64,000 nt of DNA, taken from UBA9659 sp965208605 (GTDB lineage Bacteria; Pseudomonadota; Gammaproteobacteria; Pseudomonadales; Azotimanducaceae). The notes under the pieces were generated by a model, which worked only from the letters and a program-made list of their open reading frames with translations, searched no databases and was not told the origin of the DNA. Each line of letters begins with the position of its first letter. The first letter of the stretch is position 1. The position numbers and the translations under genes are program-made. The stretch is from the NCBI GenBank assembly GCA_965208605.1, contig OZ242345.1, forward strand, positions 1,426,001 to 1,490,000. Reading direction: 5' to 3'. Positions 62,310 through 64,000 of the stretch are shown here, piece after piece.

Positions 62310-64000
62310 ATGCCTACCTATAAACTTGCCAGGACTCCAGTTCTCGCAACTATCGCAAGTGTAGTAATGCTAACTGCCTGTCAGGACTTGCCAGCATCAA
62401 AATCAGCTGATTTGATGGTTGTTAATGCGAAAATATATACGCTTGCTGAACCCGAATGGGCCGAGTCGATGGCCATCACCAATGGGCGAATTTCCTATAT
62501 TGGTAGCGTCGAAGGTGCAGAAAAACTGGTCGGACCAGTAAGCCAGCGTCTGGATCTCGACGGCCGAATGGTGATGCCAGGTATAAACGACGCGCACCTA
62601 CACCCCGTAGACGGCGCGCTGAAAGCACTCTATCGCTGCAATTTTCCATTTACAGCTGGCCCACTGGAGGTTCAATCAGCTGTTTTGGAATGTGTTAGAA
62701 ATAGTGGCGACCAGCAGTGGATTATCGGTGGCCAATGGGACAGCGATTTCTTTGTCAACAACGATGTAGCTTCCCCGCGCGGTTTACTCGATGAGGTGTC
62801 AGACGACAAAGCCGTTTTTTTACGCGCTGATTCCGGCCACGATGCCTGGTTAAATAGCAAAGGACTGGAGCTTGCTGGAATAAACAAACACAGCCATCAA
62901 CCCGAGGGAGGTACGATTGTTCGTGATGAGAAGGGCGAGCCTAACGGGCTGCTTCTTGAAAAAGCGAAGTATGCGGCGGAAAAAAAGCTTCCCGCCAACA
63001 CCGAAGAACAATACGTCAATGCCGCCCGAGAATTGATACAGATAGCGAACGCATACGGCGTAACGGGCATGAAGGACGCTTCGGCAGAAGAAGCTGATGT
63101 GAAATCACTAACGGCATTGGCAAGCTCTGGTGAACTCACTGCGCATATGGCGACCTCACTCAGGGTTCGAAAAGAGGATTGGACTGCGGCTGGTTTTGAT
63201 ACCAGCCGATTACTGAGGGTGCGGGACCAGTACACAAATAATAACGTCGACACGCGACACGTAAAAATATTCATGGATGGAGTGCCGACCTCGTCGAGAA
63301 CAGCGGCGATGCTGATGAATTACTTGCCTGTTTCAGAGCAAGAGCCTGCGCACAACGGGGACGTACATTTTAGCCTTGTGCAATTGTCTGAAATGCTGAT
63401 TACGCTGGATGCGCTAGGCTTTACCGTAAAAATCCATACAGCGGGTGATCGCTCGGTACGCATGGCTCTGGACGCCATAGAAATTACCCGCGAAAAAAAT
63501 GGCCGTAGCGGTTTACGCCACGAACTTGCGCATGCAGGTTATATCCATCCCGATGATATTAGTCGCTTCCGCCCTCTCAATGCGGTCGCGGATCTGTCGC
63601 CTTATATTTGGTATCCCTCACCGATTATCGATTCTGTCCTTCGGGCAGTAGGGCCTCGCGGTGAAAGGTACTGGCCGATGCGTGCTCTGATAGCAGCTAA
63701 CGCCCCTATACTGGCGGGGTCAGATTGGCCCGCGGCTGTCTCTAGCATGAACCCTTGGGTCGGCATTGAAGCCATGGTGACTCGAGCCAATCCCAATGAC
63801 GAAACGGAAGGAGAATTATGGCCCGAGCAAGCGCTCTCCCTCGCGGAAGCGTTACGCGTGTTTACTCTGGGTGGCGCTAAAGCGCTTCGACTGGAACAGG
63901 AAACCGGCAGTCTGGAGACCGGAAAGCTTGCCGATTTTATCGTGTTAAATAAAAATCTTTTCGAGCAAGCCAGCAGCGAAATTGGTAGCACCGAAGTGGA
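62310..64000 (+). CDS. Amidohydrolase family 3 lipoprotein, second tandem paralog (partial)
   Basis: It opens at ATG 62310 (MPTYKLARTPVLATIASVVM) with lipobox LTAC and runs open to the window edge, 563 codons. Equivalent motifs to the upstream gene are all present: GINDAHLHP, VKIFMDGVPTSSRTAAML, VKIHTAGDRSVRMALDA, RHELAHAGY, LSPYIWYPSPI and AGSDWPAA. The two are tandem duplicates that have diverged substantially (for example HQHP versus HLHP, and different N-termini). About 10-15 residues are likely missing at the end. It is cotranscribed with the upstream gene. Confidence 0.87.
   Translation, partial: MPTYKLARTPVLATIASVVMLTACQDLPASKSADLMVVNAKIYTLAEPEWAESMAITNGRISYIGSVEGAEKLVGPVSQRLDLDGRMVMPGINDAHLHPVDGALKALYRCNFPFTAGPLEVQSAVLECVRNSGDQQWIIGGQWDSDFFVNNDVASPRGLLDEVSDDKAVFLRADSGHDAWLNSKGLELAGINKHSHQPEGGTIVRDEKGEPNGLLLEKAKYAAEKKLPANTEEQYVNAARELIQIANAYGVTGMKDASAEEADVKSLTALASSGELTAHMATSLRVRKEDWTAAGFDTSRLLRVRDQYTNNNVDTRHVKIFMDGVPTSSRTAAMLMNYLPVSEQEPAHNGDVHFSLVQLSEMLITLDALGFTVKIHTAGDRSVRMALDAIEITREKNGRSGLRHELAHAGYIHPDDISRFRPLNAVADLSPYIWYPSPIIDSVLRAVGPRGERYWPMRALIAANAPILAGSDWPAAVSSMNPWVGIEAMVTRANPNDETEGELWPEQALSLAEALRVFTLGGAKALRLEQETGSLETGKLADFIVLNKNLFEQASSEIGSTEV

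Overview
The window reads as chromosome of a gammaproteobacterium, probably marine and related to the Cellvibrionales/Spongiibacteraceae type. The evidence is the fmdB-aspS-yebC-ruvC block, a coxB-ctaD-cox11-ctaE-DUF2909-surf1 cluster with a cytochrome c domain on CoxB, and four large TonB-dependent receptors (TBDRs) tied to catabolic genes. The lineage is inferred from gene order and protein style only; no rRNA or tRNA gene was seen.

Layout. 1-5.4 kb: housekeeping block (ruvC partial, yebC, aspS, FmdB-type zinc ribbon, proS). 5.5-8.7 kb: sugar-acid genes (SAF domain, UxaA dehydratase, SDR, FAH hydrolase) resembling non-phosphorylative L-fucose/L-rhamnose/altronate catabolism, with at least three frameshifts in two of the four genes. 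8.8-17.9 kb: an uncharacterised nucleoside- or phosphosugar-like island. A minus-strand run (isochorismatase-type hydrolase, PfkB kinase, nucleoside phosphorylase, SIS protein, aldehyde dehydrogenase) with a GntR/UTRA regulator faces a TBDR and an MFS carrier. A palindrome sits on the -35 element of the TBDR promoter. 17.9-20.1 kb: a graveyard of gene pieces (flavin monooxygenase, tyrosine recombinase, IS91, SDR, IS481-like). 20.1-26.6 kb: frameshifted GNAT, patatin lipase, TBDR, and a RelE/HigB-HigA pair whose toxin has lost its C-terminus. 26.6-31.2 kb: RND efflux pump and adaptor.

31.4-34.1 kb: a Fur-family regulator directly upstream of katG. 34.3-40.4 kb: aa3-type cytochrome c oxidase with assembly factors. 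40.5-43.3 kb: a DUF819 membrane protein and a ThDP enzyme. 43.6-52.4 kb: phenylacetate catabolism (paaX, paaG, paaI, paaABCDE, an aromatic-acid-type MFS carrier, paaK). 52.5-57.4 kb: a penicillin-acylase-family lipoprotein and a TBDR. Since penicillin G acylases release phenylacetate from phenylacetyl amides, these 14 kb may form one uptake-hydrolysis-activation-ring-epoxidation route. 58.0-64.0 kb: another TBDR with two tandem amidohydrolase lipoproteins, the second cut by the window edge.

A recurring feature is short exact or near-exact tandem duplication (7, 10, 11, 12, 15, 18 and 27 bp units), often at gene starts or ends or inside coding sequence, plus a 10-G tract in one receptor gene. 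The best candidates for something undescribed are the GntR-controlled nucleoside-like island and the acylase-TBDR-paa arrangement.
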